56,197 nucleotides of DNA, from the NCBI RefSeq assembly GCF_900112265.1, contig NZ_FOLO01000036.1, positions 1 through 56,197 of the forward strand. The letters run 5' to 3'. Source of the stretch: Pseudoalteromonas denitrificans DSM 6059 (GTDB taxonomy: Bacteria > Pseudomonadota > Gammaproteobacteria > Enterobacterales > Alteromonadaceae). A program made the translations under genes and the position numbers. The notes beneath the pieces are model-generated. The model searched no databases, had not been told where the DNA came from, and saw only the letters and a list, made by a program, of their open reading frames with translations. Within the stretch, counting starts at the first letter, position 1, and each line of letters begins with the position of its first letter. Below are positions 18,529 to 27,991 of the stretch, piece by piece.

Positions 18529-19353
18529 CTATTTTACTTGTTTTTGAAAGTGAGAAGGCGTGATTAAAAATGCATTCTTAAAAGCTTTATTGAAATGGCT
18601 TTGATCAAAAAAACCAACTTTATGTGCTATATCAGTTACAGTGCTACCTTTTGCTAATGCGCGTTTCGCATATTCAAGCCGAACACGTTTTAAATATGCA
18701 TGTGGTGTCATACCTGTTGCTGATTTAAATTGACGCAAAAACTGAAATTTACTCAAACCAACTGATGTTGATAATTCTTCTAATCCAAATGAAAGGTGCA
18801 TTTCATCATGAAACCTTGCTTTAATGTCGCTAAAATCTTTATGTAATGAAGAAATCCCTATTGGGTTAAGTGAATTGTGCGATCCATAACGCATGAAAAG
18901 CTCAGTACAAAAAGCCATAAGACTCGTTTCTATTTGTAACTGATTAGAGGATGTATGTGGTTGTGTAAGTATATGATGCAACTTTAAAAAATAACTATAT
19001 AAATCTTGCGTTTGGTTGAGTGGTGTTGAAAAAAAATGTTCTGTTTGGTTAAGTTCAGTTGCAATTTGAGTTACATAATCTACAGGTATCGACATTACAT
19101 AAGCCTGATACGCTTCGTTATTTATACTTTGTCCATTATGACTTTCATCAGGGTTTAAAGTTGATATATAACCTTTATGTAAACGATAATTCTCACCTTT
19201 ATGAGAATATTTTTGACCTCCTTGTGTTACAACTCCCACATGATAATCAAGGTGCACATGTTGCTCAAATTCAAAATTTTGAAAACGGGCATGGCTAAGC
19301 TCCATATCTGGCAAGATAGGGTTATGCCAATAATCAATTTTTTCTTGAGACAT
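18529..19353 (-). CDS. AraC-family regulator with AraC-type cupin domain
   Basis: This 274-residue protein has an N-terminal cupin ('FEQHVHLDYHVGVVTQGGQKY', about 25-100) and a C-terminal AraC DNA-binding domain (about 175-272, 'LEELSTSVGLSKFQFLRQFKSATGMTPHAYL' and 'VTDIAHKVGFFDQSHFNKAF'). It sits upstream of the LysE-family exporter on the same strand and most probably controls it. The neighbouring plus-strand GNAT gene starts 203 bp away in a divergent arrangement. Confidence 0.88.
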   Translation of the reverse strand: MSQEKIDYWHNPILPDMELSHARFQNFEFEQHVHLDYHVGVVTQGGQKYSHKGENYRLHKGYISTLNPDESHNGQSINNEAYQAYVMSIPVDYVTQIATELNQTEHFFSTPLNQTQDLYSYFLKLHHILTQPHTSSNQLQIETSLMAFCTELFMRYGSHNSLNPIGISSLHKDFSDIKARFHDEMHLSFGLEELSTSVGLSKFQFLRQFKSATGMTPHAYLKRVRLEYAKRALAKGSTVTDIAHKVGFFDQSHFNKAFKNAFLITPSHFQKQVK

Positions 19354-19556
19354 ACTCGAGCTTCTATGCGTTATTTATTTCATTTAACGATAAATTAAGA
19401 TTAAGAACTAGTAAATTATTGCATAACTTATAATAATCAGTCAGCTCTAGATGTGAAATTTATGCATTTGCATCTGATTTATATGCACTGGTGTCATGTT
19501 GGTTTAAATTTTATGATTATCACTAATCATTATTTTATAAAGATATTGGAAAAGTT

Positions 19557-20045
19557 ATGAGTGAATTAACAATCAGAAAAGCAACCGTTGAGGATGCCGC
19601 ATTAATATTGAAATTTATCCGAGAACTCGCAGTTTATGAAGAAGCAGAGCATGAAGTACTTGCCACTGAAGACACAATAAAAAACAGCTTATTTTCTCAC
19701 AATAGCAATGTCGCAGCTTTAATTTGCGAACTTGATGGTCATGCTGTTGGCTCAGCTATTTATTTTTATAATTATTCGACTTGGCTGGCCAAGTCTGGAT
19801 TATATTTGGAAGATTTATATGTTTCACCACAATATAGAGGCAAAGGCGCAGGAGTAAAACTATTAAAGGCGCTTGCTACAATTGCAGTTGAAAATGACTG
19901 TGGTCGTTTTGAGTGGAGTTGTTTAGATTGGAATACACCTTCAAGAGCGTTTTATGATTCTTTAGGGGCAAAGGCACAAGAAGAGTGGGTTAGTTACAGA
20001 ATGTCAGGGCAAACTTTAGTCGATTTCGCAAAGTTTGATGAGTAA
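19557..20045 (+). CDS. GNAT N-acetyltransferase, diamine/thialysine acetyltransferase-like
   Basis: This 162-residue protein has one GNAT domain. The acetyl-CoA loop is Q-Y-R-G-K-G-A-G in 'YVSPQYRGKGAGVKLL', preceded by the 'LYLEDLYV' strand and followed by 'WSCLDWNTPSRAFYDSLGA'. This pattern is close to the spermidine/spermine- and thialysine-acetyltransferase branch, so an amino group on a polyamine or lysine analogue is the likely acceptor. GGAAAAG precedes the ATG. The convergent gene begins 18 bp after its stop. Confidence 0.85.
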   Translation: MSELTIRKATVEDAALILKFIRELAVYEEAEHEVLATEDTIKNSLFSHNSNVAALICELDGHAVGSAIYFYNYSTWLAKSGLYLEDLYVSPQYRGKGAGVKLLKALATIAVENDCGRFEWSCLDWNTPSRAFYDSLGAKAQEEWVSYRMSGQTLVDFAKFDE

Positions 20046-20062
20046 TACTGTTAATGTAGTTT

Positions 20063-20779
20063 TTATTTTTGGCTATTTTTAAAACTTTCAAAAGCTAAAG
20101 TGATTTTTTGAATAAGATCTTTAGATGAGTCTTTATTAATAGCCATGCATATCTCTGCTTGACCTGATAAATCGATAGTAAATAATTTAGTTACAGAATT
20201 TATTGGCAAATTCATTTTCTGTAATTCTAATGCCATGCCTAGATCTGAATTAATAATTAGGTCGATACGCCCAGCTATCAACTTATTGGTATTTATTGAC
20301 ATTTCAGCTGCTAGGTCTAGCTGTTCACCAACTTTAAAGTCTAAGTCTTGTAGATATGCTTGGCTCCAATCTCCTCTTATTAAACCAATTACAAATTGTT
20401 TTGCTTGTTCTATGTTGTTAACTTGAATTGAAGTATTTTTTGACATTTTATAAAAATGCATAGGAGTCGGCCTGGTGATTGGGCAATACCAATAAAATTT
20501 ATTGGCCCGTTCATCTGTTTTATATATGGAATAAATTAACGTATTTTTACGATGTGCGGCGATTTGAAAGCTTCTTGCCCATGGATAAACATGTGTCTTA
20601 TATGTAATGTCTGTTTGGGCTAATATTTCTTTTATCACCTTAGTTGAATCACCTATTAGCTTACCTTGCTTATTTAAATAGTTATAAGGAGGCCAATTTT
20701 CAGTAACAACGAGTAGCTCCTCTTTTGCGAAGGCTAAAGAGAAGTTAATTATTAACAGACAGAATAGAAAAAATTTCAT
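20063..20779 (-). CDS. Orphan periplasmic solute-binding protein, family 3 type
   Basis: This 238-residue protein has a signal peptide (about 1-18, ending AFA). The family-3 layout is visible: 'TENWPPYNYLNKQGKLIGDSTKVIKEIL' at the start, 'YPWARSFQIAAHRKNTLIYSI.KTDERA' and a C-terminal 'IQKITLAFESFK' helix. Relatives bind amino acids or act as periplasmic sensory inputs. No permease or ATPase genes flank it. A MITE-like element lies upstream of its start. Confidence 0.82.
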   Translation of the reverse strand: MKFFLFCLLIINFSLAFAKEELLVVTENWPPYNYLNKQGKLIGDSTKVIKEILAQTDITYKTHVYPWARSFQIAAHRKNTLIYSIYKTDERANKFYWYCPITRPTPMHFYKMSKNTSIQVNNIEQAKQFVIGLIRGDWSQAYLQDLDFKVGEQLDLAAEMSINTNKLIAGRIDLIINSDLGMALELQKMNLPINSVTKLFTIDLSGQAEICMAINKDSSKDLIQKITLAFESFKNSQK

Positions 20780-20861
20780 TATTCTACTTTAAGTCACAAT
20801 TTTATAGTTCGCAATGTTTTAGTTAGCTATTTGAAATTAAATTACTTTTTATTGTAATACT

Positions 20862-21126
20862 TATACCCAAACTACTTCAAGATGCAGAATTCAGCGTTTC
20901 ACAAGGACTTAATATCAAGGCGCAACTTTGCAGAAATGTTTTTCCCTTTTAATAAGTTGAAACGCAGAGAGTAAGTTCCTGTGAAACGCCTAAAAGGTTG
21001 CTTTAAAAACGGTTTATGCTGCGTTATTGATTTTGACAAGGGAGTGACCATTCTCTGCTATCAATGCCTTGCCTAAATCGTTTTTAATTCCAACTGAAAC
21101 TCGCATATTTAAGTAGCTTGGGTATA
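20862..21126. mobile_element. MITE-like non-coding element
   Basis: A 265-bp non-coding block is bounded by imperfect terminal inverted repeats. The left end, TATACCCAAACTACTTC..., matches the complement of the right end, TATACCCAAGCTACTTA..., with about four mismatches over 24 bases. It contains no ORF. Internal sequences such as GCGTTTCACA recur in inverted orientation (GTTGAAACGC, TGTGAAACGC). From memory, elements with TATACCCAA ends are frequent in intergenic regions of Alteromonadales. The whole 418-bp gap (20780-21197) holds nothing else. Confidence 0.65.
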
Positions 21127-21197
21127 TAAATAGAAAGCAAATAAGACAACTTCGTTTTATGTTGAATTATTTGCATGACGTTTATCAAATATTTAAG

Positions 21198-22271
21198 TTA
21201 ATTTTGATTTGGTGTATTTTCAGCAAAATATTCATGACTATCGGCATTATTTAATGCTTGAACTGGATTTGAATCTGCTAAATTTTGAGCGCCACTATGA
21301 CCATATACAACGTCGTCAGTACCGGCAACTGCATTAAAGTGGCTTAACTCATGAATGATAGTACCAGCACGTGAGTCTGTTCCAATTTCATTTGCACTCC
21401 AAAATGCTTTACATAAATATACTTTGTAAGGTTGAGTTGGGTAAACATAAGCATAATATGTTTTTTTACAGCTACAATCGAAAGTAACAGGTTTAGTATC
21501 AATCGCATCATTTATAGCATTAAAATGTGCCGTCGCTGTATTATAACGAGATGAAGTTGCTGCACCAAACCAGGTTTCATAACGTGCTGAGGTATTGTTT
21601 GCAGAATGTGAATTTAAATAAGCTACAGAGTTGTTTGTAAGCTGATCCGCAGCATTAAAAGCGCTCAAAATTTCAGTTTTTTGGCCATTATCACAACGAC
21701 CTGTAAAGCAAGTGCCATCAATACAATCCCCTGAATCGCTTCCACCACCAGGCTTCCCTTTATTTGAAGCACCTTTTGAAGTAATACCTTCTAACCATAA
21801 ATAAACAGAGTTAGAAGTTAAAGTGTCAACATTCATTTTTTCAGCTTTGTTTAACTGTCCTTTATTAGTAAATAAATGAAATGACTTAACATCATAAGTA
21901 ACTTGGTAATTCCCTGTTTCACTCATGTCATATAAAGATGAGAGTTCAAATGTTTTATTTAAACTCTCACCTGATTTTAATTTTATGAAATCTTTTTCTG
22001 TGGGAGCCTGACGTTTAAAATGAGGACCATAAAAGTCGACTTCAATACCATCCCTTTCTACTTTAAAGATATGTTCTTCTTCAAGATCTGTATACCAAGC
22101 TAATATTTTTTGTTGGCCATTACCATTATTAGTAATTGTCAGTGTTGCATTAACATTGCCATTTTCTGTTGTTAATACACCTACATCAACTTCAAGTTGT
22201 GGTTTTGCTGCATTTGCAGAAACACTCACTATTGCAGTAAATGCAATTGCTAGCTTTGTAAATAGTTTCAT
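21198..22271 (-). CDS. Secreted M35 (aspzincin) metalloendopeptidase
   Basis: This 357-residue protein has a signal peptide (about 1-21, ending ANA). An N-terminal pro-region or beta-domain (about 25-170) precedes a Gly/Ser/Lys linker (about 173-190) and a catalytic domain. The aspzincin signature is complete: HELSH at 317-321 and GTDDVVYG at 327-334, whose Asp is the third zinc ligand. Several cysteines (193, 198, 203, 276, 278, 297) suggest disulfides. The closest named relatives I know are AsaP1 of Aeromonas salmonicida and peptidyl-Lys metalloendopeptidases, which are exported and often toxic or nutritional. AAGGG precedes the ATG. It is probably a single-gene transcript. Confidence 0.88.
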   Translation of the reverse strand: MKLFTKLAIAFTAIVSVSANAAKPQLEVDVGVLTTENGNVNATLTITNNGNGQQKILAWYTDLEEEHIFKVERDGIEVDFYGPHFKRQAPTEKDFIKLKSGESLNKTFELSSLYDMSETGNYQVTYDVKSFHLFTNKGQLNKAEKMNVDTLTSNSVYLWLEGITSKGASNKGKPGGGSDSGDCIDGTCFTGRCDNGQKTEILSAFNAADQLTNNSVAYLNSHSANNTSARYETWFGAATSSRYNTATAHFNAINDAIDTKPVTFDCSCKKTYYAYVYPTQPYKVYLCKAFWSANEIGTDSRAGTIIHELSHFNAVAGTDDVVYGHSGAQNLADSNPVQALNNADSHEYFAENTPNQN

Positions 22272-22532
22272 TAATTTACCCTTTATTTATTAGTTATCAT
22301 TGTTTTATAGCGCTGTATTAAATAAACGCGATCTAAATGATGATAATTAATTGTTAATATTCCTAGTAAGGGAACGACAGGTTTTAGTGAAAAAACGACA
22401 AAGAGAGTTTATTATTCTGTAGGATGTGGTTGTTTGAAAATAATAGGACGTTAAGTGAAAGGAGGTTTATTTTTATATTGCAATAATTTAAGTCATAAAC
22501 GTCGCTAATAATTCATTGAGTGATTTTAAAAG

Positions 22533-23339
22533 TTAATTTTTAATAAATTTACCAGGTGTAGTTCCCGTTTGACGTTTAAACATTTGTATAAAGGCAGGTA
22601 AAGAATCATAACCTAAACTTAGTGCAACATCGGTTACAGGACGTTTTTCACTTAACCATTGAATTGCTTTATGTAATCTTAGTTGTTCTCGCCACTTACT
22701 AAAGCTAATGCCAAGTTTTGAATCGAATCTCCTCGCGATTGTTTTAGTACTTGCACCGAGTTCTTCAGACCACATTTGCAATGTTTTATTGCTCTCGGGT
22801 TTTTGTTGTTGCCATATTAAAATAGGCAATAACAAAGCATCATTTGATAATGGTAGGCATAAAGGCACTGCTTCCAATTGTGCTATTTCATCAACCAATA
22901 CATTAAGCAGTCTGATTTGCTGTTTACTAAAAGTAGCATTGATCGTTTCGGAAAAAGGAAATTCGCTCGCTTTTGTTATGAGTTCACGTACTAAATTATC
23001 AACTTTTAATACTGTAATTTCTTTATCTAGTTGCTTTATTAAACCTTTTTGTAAATGCACACTACGTAATTGGGCACCATGAATTGACGCTATGCTATGT
23101 AGCTGATTTGCAGGGATCCAAATCGCCTGGCCGGAAGGAATAAGGTGATCTCCATTAATGCTATTCACTTCTAATAACCCTGAAACAGCATAAACCAATT
23201 GATCCCAGTTGTGTTTATGACCAATAATTTTACCTAGTGGAGGAAGATCTTTGGCTTTCATAAATACAGGGTAGGGAAGAGTACTAAAAATACTTAACCT
23301 AGGTTTAAATAGCAGCCACTGCTGTCTTTTTGAAGACAT
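22533..23339 (-). CDS. AraC-family regulator with cupin domain
   Basis: This 268-residue protein has an N-terminal cupin with 'GHKHNWDQLVYAVSGLLEV' and 'SGQAIWIPANQLHSIAS' (about 35-90) and a C-terminal AraC DNA-binding domain (about 175-268, ending 'ALSLGYDSLPAFIQMFKRQTGTTPGKFIKN'). It is divergent from the isocitrate-lyase-family gene, with about 110 bp between starts, and probably regulates it. The 260-bp gap behind it (22272-22532) shows no clear feature. Confidence 0.88.
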   Translation of the reverse strand: MSSKRQQWLLFKPRLSIFSTLPYPVFMKAKDLPPLGKIIGHKHNWDQLVYAVSGLLEVNSINGDHLIPSGQAIWIPANQLHSIASIHGAQLRSVHLQKGLIKQLDKEITVLKVDNLVRELITKASEFPFSETINATFSKQQIRLLNVLVDEIAQLEAVPLCLPLSNDALLLPILIWQQQKPESNKTLQMWSEELGASTKTIARRFDSKLGISFSKWREQLRLHKAIQWLSEKRPVTDVALSLGYDSLPAFIQMFKRQTGTTPGKFIKN

Positions 23340-23451
23340 AAATAGTCATTTGTTAGTAAGAAAGACATTAGGTGTCAGTATATTCTGTTTATGAAACAAA
23401 GCAATTATTACACTTATATTTGCTAACCTAACTAACATATTGGTAATGATT

Positions 23452-24285
23452 ATGAATAACAATGAGTTATATAGTTTAATTAAAAAGCAAGAGCTTGTCA
23501 CAGCTCCTGGTATTTTTGATGGATTGTCGGCACGTTTGGCTGAGCAAGCTGGTTTTAGTGCTGTTTATGCAAGTGGTGGTGCAATAGCACGTAGTACAGG
23601 AGTGCCTGATATTGGTCTGCTCACTTTAACTGAGGTAAGTGACAGATTACGTCAAATAACCGGTGCAACAAATTTACCTGTAATAGCTGATGCAGATACA
23701 GGTTTTGGTAATGAAATTAATGTGAAACGTACGGTTGAGTTATTTAAAAATGCAGGTGTAGCAGCACTTCATTTAGAAGATCAGCAGTTTCCGAAACGTT
23801 GTGGTCACTTAGGTGGTAAATCACTTATAAGTATAGAAGAAATGATTCAAAAAATAGCTGTAGCTAAAAAACATGCTGGTAATATGATGATCATTGCGCG
23901 TACAGATGCTATTGCTGTAACGGGTTTTGAAGATGCTATAGATAGAGCCAAGCAATATGTTGAAGTGGGTGCTGATATGATTTTTGTTGAGGCTCCTGAA
24001 ACTTTAGTGCAAATAGAGTTAATAGCAAAACAAGTGCCCGGCCCTAAATTGATCAATATGTTTCATAGTGGTAAAACACCCTTAGTATCTACTGAGCACT
24101 TAAAGGAAATGGGCTATCAGTTAATTATAATACCATCTGATTTACAACGGGCTGCTATGGCTGGGATGAAAAGTGTCTTAGCTGAAATATATAAAACAGG
24201 GAATAGTGGTGCTTTATCGAGCCAAATGTTGAGTTTTTCAGAGCGAGAGCAAGTAGTTAAAACAACAGAGTTTTTAAAGCCTTAG
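23452..24285 (+). CDS. Isocitrate lyase/PEP mutase-family enzyme (methylisocitrate-lyase-like)
   Basis: This 277-residue protein has a PEP mutase/isocitrate lyase TIM barrel. The active-site loop is KRCGH (115-119) and the metal site is 'VIADADTGFGN' (Asp80, Asp82). The 'YASGGAIARSTGVPDIGLLT' segment resembles PrpB and carboxyphosphonoenolpyruvate mutases. Without prpC or prpD nearby, a role in the methylcitrate cycle is not supported; C-C lyase activity on a 2,3-disubstituted malate or a related 2-oxo acid is the general expectation. The start at 23452 gives a normal N-terminus; ATG 23446 and TTG 23440 in the same frame are alternatives. It ends one base before the convergent HD-GYP gene. 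Confidence 0.85.
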   Translation: MNNNELYSLIKKQELVTAPGIFDGLSARLAEQAGFSAVYASGGAIARSTGVPDIGLLTLTEVSDRLRQITGATNLPVIADADTGFGNEINVKRTVELFKNAGVAALHLEDQQFPKRCGHLGGKSLISIEEMIQKIAVAKKHAGNMMIIARTDAIAVTGFEDAIDRAKQYVEVGADMIFVEAPETLVQIELIAKQVPGPKLINMFHSGKTPLVSTEHLKEMGYQLIIIPSDLQRAAMAGMKSVLAEIYKTGNSGALSSQMLSFSEREQVVKTTEFLKP

Positions 24286-24286
24286 A

Positions 24287-25549
24287 CTATTTGTTTTCAG
24301 TGTGGTCAATATAATAGTTAACCCGAGTTCTGGGACTTAAATATTCATAAATCTCTGGCTCTAACTGATTTAAATTGAGTGCTTTAATTATCTTTATATC
24401 TTCTATTTCGTTTAAGTCTATGATCACTGCTTGTTCTTTTGGGATTGCAGGATCATAGAGCAAAACATTTGGAAATAGCAGTTTATTTAGGTTTACGGAA
24501 ATAACTAATCCGCGCTGACCGTTATCTAGTTCAACAACTGTTCCTGGCGGGTAAATACCCAATAATTTAACTAAAAGTCCAAGTGATTCTGGCTCATATT
24601 TATGTTTATCTTTTTTAAATAAGTGAGATAAAGAAGCGTATGGGGTTTTTGCTTTTTTTATATCTTGGGGATGGCATAAATTATCATAATTATTTACCAC
24701 ACTTAAAATGTGAGTTAATGGATCTAGTTGGGATTTACTCAGGCCTTTTGGGTGGCCACTGCCATCAAAAAACTCATGATGTTGTTCAATGATGAGTTTG
24801 GCTTTTTCGTCAAAAGATTCTGCTAGTTCTAATATTTCAACACTATATTTAGGGTGTAATTTTAAAAAGTTTTCTTCGGGAGCTGTGAGTGGTTCCGTTT
24901 TCCTTAAAATTTGAGTTGGAACTTTTAGTTTTCCAATATCATGAAATAACCCAGCCATGCCAACAGTAGACAATGACGCTTTAGTTAAACCTTTCTTTTT
25001 TGCTAATAACATAGCTAGAATAGAAACATTCAATGAGTGATAATAAAGTCCTTCGTCTTCTTTGGACTCGCTCATTAAATGTAATACAACATCACCTTTG
25101 CTAAGTAATTGTTCTGATATTTCATCAATTAATTGACCTGCTTGTTCAATTGCTTGTACAGGACGGCTTCGAATATCTTTCATGATTGTTTTTACATGCG
25201 ACATAGAGCGTTGAAAGTTTTTTTCTGTACGATTGATCTCCCTTCGAAATACTTTTAGCTTTTCAATTCTTTGTTCTTTTAATAAAGTCAGTTCGTCTTT
25301 TAGGTCTTCAACTTCAGTATCATCAGTTATTTGGTCGAGTGAAATATCTTGAGTAGGAAGCGGTTTTTCATCACTTTTAGCTGGAAAAGCAATGACATAT
25401 TTAATGCCTAGGCTTTTAATAATTTTAACTTGTTCTGCAGATTTAATTTTAAAGTGACTTAAAACAAAAGGGTGTTGAAACCATTTTAATGGCAGTTGTA
25501 TAAAAATACCGGGTTGCAATTGCTCCACTGCTACCTTAATGCCTTTCAT
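24287..25549 (-). CDS. HD-GYP cyclic-di-GMP phosphodiesterase with DUF3391
   Basis: This 420-residue protein has an N-terminal DUF3391 domain (about 1-65) and a coiled-coil linker (about 80-140). An HD-GYP domain follows, with His-Asp at 203-204 in HDIGK and a His pair at 257-258. The signature loop reads DGSGHPKG (262-269), with GHP in place of GYP. The metal-binding histidines appear intact, so hydrolysis of cyclic di-GMP is plausible, although the tyrosine change may alter activity. I chose ATG 25549 because AAAGG lies nine bases upstream; an in-frame ATG 25 codons earlier lacks that support. It converges with the PEP-mutase-family gene. Confidence 0.9.
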   Translation of the reverse strand: MKGIKVAVEQLQPGIFIQLPLKWFQHPFVLSHFKIKSAEQVKIIKSLGIKYVIAFPAKSDEKPLPTQDISLDQITDDTEVEDLKDELTLLKEQRIEKLKVFRREINRTEKNFQRSMSHVKTIMKDIRSRPVQAIEQAGQLIDEISEQLLSKGDVVLHLMSESKEDEGLYYHSLNVSILAMLLAKKKGLTKASLSTVGMAGLFHDIGKLKVPTQILRKTEPLTAPEENFLKLHPKYSVEILELAESFDEKAKLIIEQHHEFFDGSGHPKGLSKSQLDPLTHILSVVNNYDNLCHPQDIKKAKTPYASLSHLFKKDKHKYEPESLGLLVKLLGIYPPGTVVELDNGQRGLVISVNLNKLLFPNVLLYDPAIPKEQAVIIDLNEIEDIKIIKALNLNQLEPEIYEYLSPRTRVNYYIDHTENK

Positions 25550-25644
25550 TAAATGGCCTTTTAAAAGCGAACATATCAAATTGAGTATACTCGATAAACT
25601 CGCTATAAAAAACTTTGAAATCAAAACTCTGGCGGTATTATAAG

Positions 25645-26472
25645 TTATATAAAATTATCATTTTGGAAATCGGTTATCGCTTGGTTGATGCCTTCTCTGG
25701 AGTTCATCACAAATGGACCGTATTGTACAATTGGTTCATTCAATGGTGTACCGCTTAATATCAGTGCTTTTAATCCTTTACTTTTTGCTTGTATAGACAA
25801 GGTTTCCCCTGATGTATATCGGCCTATCTGTCGATATTCTAATTCTGTTGAGGCGCCTTGATAAATAAAAACTAATGCAGGATTTTGGTTATTAAAATTT
25901 AGATCTATCGCTTCATTTGATATTAATTCTAAATCTAAAAATACTGGCTGAGTTGAAAGTTTAGGTAAAGGCCCTGTTATATTTTGCTCCCCTATAACAA
26001 GGTTTCCAGCAATAACATTAATTTGACCACCTGTATTAAACTTTATCAAAGGGATCTCTTTTTTACGTAAATCTCTGTATGCAGCAGGCTTTAACTTTTC
26101 ATTGGATGGTAAATTTAACCAAATTTGAAATCCGTGTAATAAACCATCTTCCTGCTCTGGCATTTCAGAATGTATGACTCCTTTGCCTGCAGTCATCCAT
26201 TGTACGTCACCACTTTCGATTACACCATTATTACCCATATGATCTGTATGGCGCATTTTTCCAGCTTTCATATAAGTGATAGTTTCAAAACCTCTATGGG
26301 GATGAGAGGGGAAACCACCAATATAATCACTGGCATCATCCGAATTTATTTCATCTAACATTAAAAAAGGATTTAAAAATTGATGGGCGTATTGCCCACC
26401 TACGCGATGAATTTTAACGCCGTCACCATCTTGTGCTGCAATGGCGTTAATGACTTGGTTTAATTCTCGCAT
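25645..26472 (-). CDS. Pirin-family protein
   Basis: This 275-residue protein is a double cupin of the pirin family. The metal ligands are visible: His57 and His59 in HPHRGFET, and His101 and Glu103 in GKGVIHSEMP. Bacterial pirins include YhhW-type quercetin 2,3-dioxygenases and redox-linked regulators. Its ATG overlaps the last base of the yqjG-like stop, and AGGAGG lies just upstream inside that gene, so it is translated from the same transcript. The operon order doxX-yqjG-pirin suggests a quinone or electrophile response. Confidence 0.92.
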   Translation of the reverse strand: MRELNQVINAIAAQDGDGVKIHRVGGQYAHQFLNPFLMLDEINSDDASDYIGGFPSHPHRGFETITYMKAGKMRHTDHMGNNGVIESGDVQWMTAGKGVIHSEMPEQEDGLLHGFQIWLNLPSNEKLKPAAYRDLRKKEIPLIKFNTGGQINVIAGNLVIGEQNITGPLPKLSTQPVFLDLELISNEAIDLNFNNQNPALVFIYQGASTELEYRQIGRYTSGETLSIQAKSKGLKALILSGTPLNEPIVQYGPFVMNSREGINQAITDFQNDNFI

Positions 26473-27449
26473 TATTTTTCACCTCCTAGTGCTGTTTTGG
26501 TATTTCTCTCATGTGGTAACAAAAAGTTAAGTTCAGGGCCAATAGGTACTACACCAGTAGGGTTAATGCTGGTATGGCTCATATAATAATGGTTTTTAAT
26601 ATGTGTCATATCTACAGTCGCTTCTATTCCTTTAATTTGATAAAGCTCACGTATATAACCACTTATTTCAGGGTAATCGGCTAGTGTTTGTTTATTACAT
26701 TTAAAATGACCATGATAAACAGCATCGAAACGTATTAAGGTTGTAAATAGGCGCCAATCCGCTTCAGTAATCGTATCACCAATTAAATAACGTTGTTTTG
26801 ATAAAATATTTTCTACCCAATCGAGTGCATCAAAAAGTTGATGGTAAGCATTTTCATAAGCTTCTTGTGTGGTTGCAAAGCCACTACGGTATACGCCATT
26901 ATTAATATCTTCATAAATACGTTCGTTAACTTGATTTATGTCGCCATGTAATGCTGTTGGGTAATAATCACCTTTATTATGAGTTAACTGATTAAACGCT
27001 GTATTGAACATACGAATAATATCAGCTGATTCATTACTAACGATGGTTTGTGTTTTTTTATCCCATAGTACAGGAACCGTCACACGGCCTTCATAGTCAG
27101 CATCCGATTTTAAATATAATTGATATAAATATTTAAAATCATAAAGTGGGTCGTTTAGTTCCCATCCGTTTTCAGCCATCAGCGCGTCAACAACGGTTAC
27201 ATCTATATAGCTTTCTAGTTGTTTTAATGTTCTAAAAATTAAGGTGCGATGTGCCCAAGGACAGGCTAATGAAACATAGAGGTGGTAGCGTCCTTTTTCT
27301 GCTTTAAATCCGGATTTTCCAGTTGGCCCTGGGTTACCATCTTGTGTGATCCAATTTCTAAATTTACTTGCTTGGCGTTGAAAGTTACCCTTGTTTTGTT
27401 TGGTTTCATACCAAGTATCAACCCATTGACCATTCTGTATTAAGCCCAT
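26472..27449 (-). CDS. yqjG: Glutathionyl-hydroquinone reductase (Xi-class GST)
   Basis: This 325-residue protein has the Xi-class glutathione transferase layout. The catalytic cysteine lies in CPWAHR (Cys63), after 'GRYHLYVSLA', with the C-terminal all-helical domain containing 'NNGVYRSGFATTQEAYENAY' and 'TEADWRLFTTLIRFDAVYHGHFKCN'. YqjG/EcsS-type enzymes reduce glutathionyl-hydroquinones in the cytoplasm. It is the middle gene of a tight operon: its ATG lies 2 bp after the doxX stop and its stop overlaps the pirin start. This context fits detoxification of quinones. Confidence 0.93.
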   Translation of the reverse strand: MGLIQNGQWVDTWYETKQNKGNFQRQASKFRNWITQDGNPGPTGKSGFKAEKGRYHLYVSLACPWAHRTLIFRTLKQLESYIDVTVVDALMAENGWELNDPLYDFKYLYQLYLKSDADYEGRVTVPVLWDKKTQTIVSNESADIIRMFNTAFNQLTHNKGDYYPTALHGDINQVNERIYEDINNGVYRSGFATTQEAYENAYHQLFDALDWVENILSKQRYLIGDTITEADWRLFTTLIRFDAVYHGHFKCNKQTLADYPEISGYIRELYQIKGIEATVDMTHIKNHYYMSHTSINPTGVVPIGPELNFLLPHERNTKTALGGEK

Positions 27450-27451
27450 GA

Positions 27452-27913
27452 CTATACCCCTAGTTTTTTAGTTAATAATTTATCTACACTTAAGCTACCT
27501 GCACCTCTAAATGCTAAGCTAATACTAATAATCAGTAATGCTAACGCAAATTCATATCCGTTTTTGCTCATAAATAGCCCGTTGTCGATATGAACAGTGA
27601 AAATAGCGACTAACATTGTAATTGCTAAAACAAATGAAGCAGGGCGAACTAATAGGCCAAATATAAGTAATAGACCGCCAATAAATTCAGCAGAACCAGC
27701 CATGCCTGCCATTAATATACCTGGTGTTATGCCTATAGACTCCATCCAACCCCCTGTTCCTTCAAGTCCATATCCACCAAACCAAGCGAATAACTTTTGT
27801 GCACCGTGAGCAAAAAAGATTGAACCAGCGCCTAATCTTAATGCTAGGGTATCTAAACCTGTGTTAGATGTTGTAATGTTGTGTATTGATTGTTTTATTG
27901 TTGAATGTGTCAT
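27452..27913 (-). CDS. DoxX-family membrane protein
   Basis: This 153-residue inner-membrane protein has four hydrophobic segments. The DoxX pattern is clear: 'LRLGAGSIFFAHGAQKLFAWFGG', 'GITPGILMAGMAGSAEFIGGLLLIFGLL' and 'RPASFVLAITMLVAIFTVH'. It is the first gene of the doxX-yqjG-pirin operon, with a strong GAGGAA ribosome-binding site. A divergent LysR gene begins about 115 bp away, and a perfect palindrome (27992-28010) lies between them. DoxX proteins are often linked to thiol or quinone stress; the exact function is not established. Confidence 0.9.
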   Translation of the reverse strand: MTHSTIKQSIHNITTSNTGLDTLALRLGAGSIFFAHGAQKLFAWFGGYGLEGTGGWMESIGITPGILMAGMAGSAEFIGGLLLIFGLLVRPASFVLAITMLVAIFTVHIDNGLFMSKNGYEFALALLIISISLAFRGAGSLSVDKLLTKKLGV

Positions 27914-27991
27914 CTTCTATTCCTCTGTGTATTTTATGTGACCAGTATATTGATTATAAAAAATCAACAAACAGTGTTTTTTAGACTAAAA

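Noticed and set aside
23440..24285. Calling the isocitrate-lyase-family gene prpB
   Set aside because: The active-site loop fits, but no prpC, prpD or acnD lies nearby and the family has several substrates, so a symbol would overstate the evidence.
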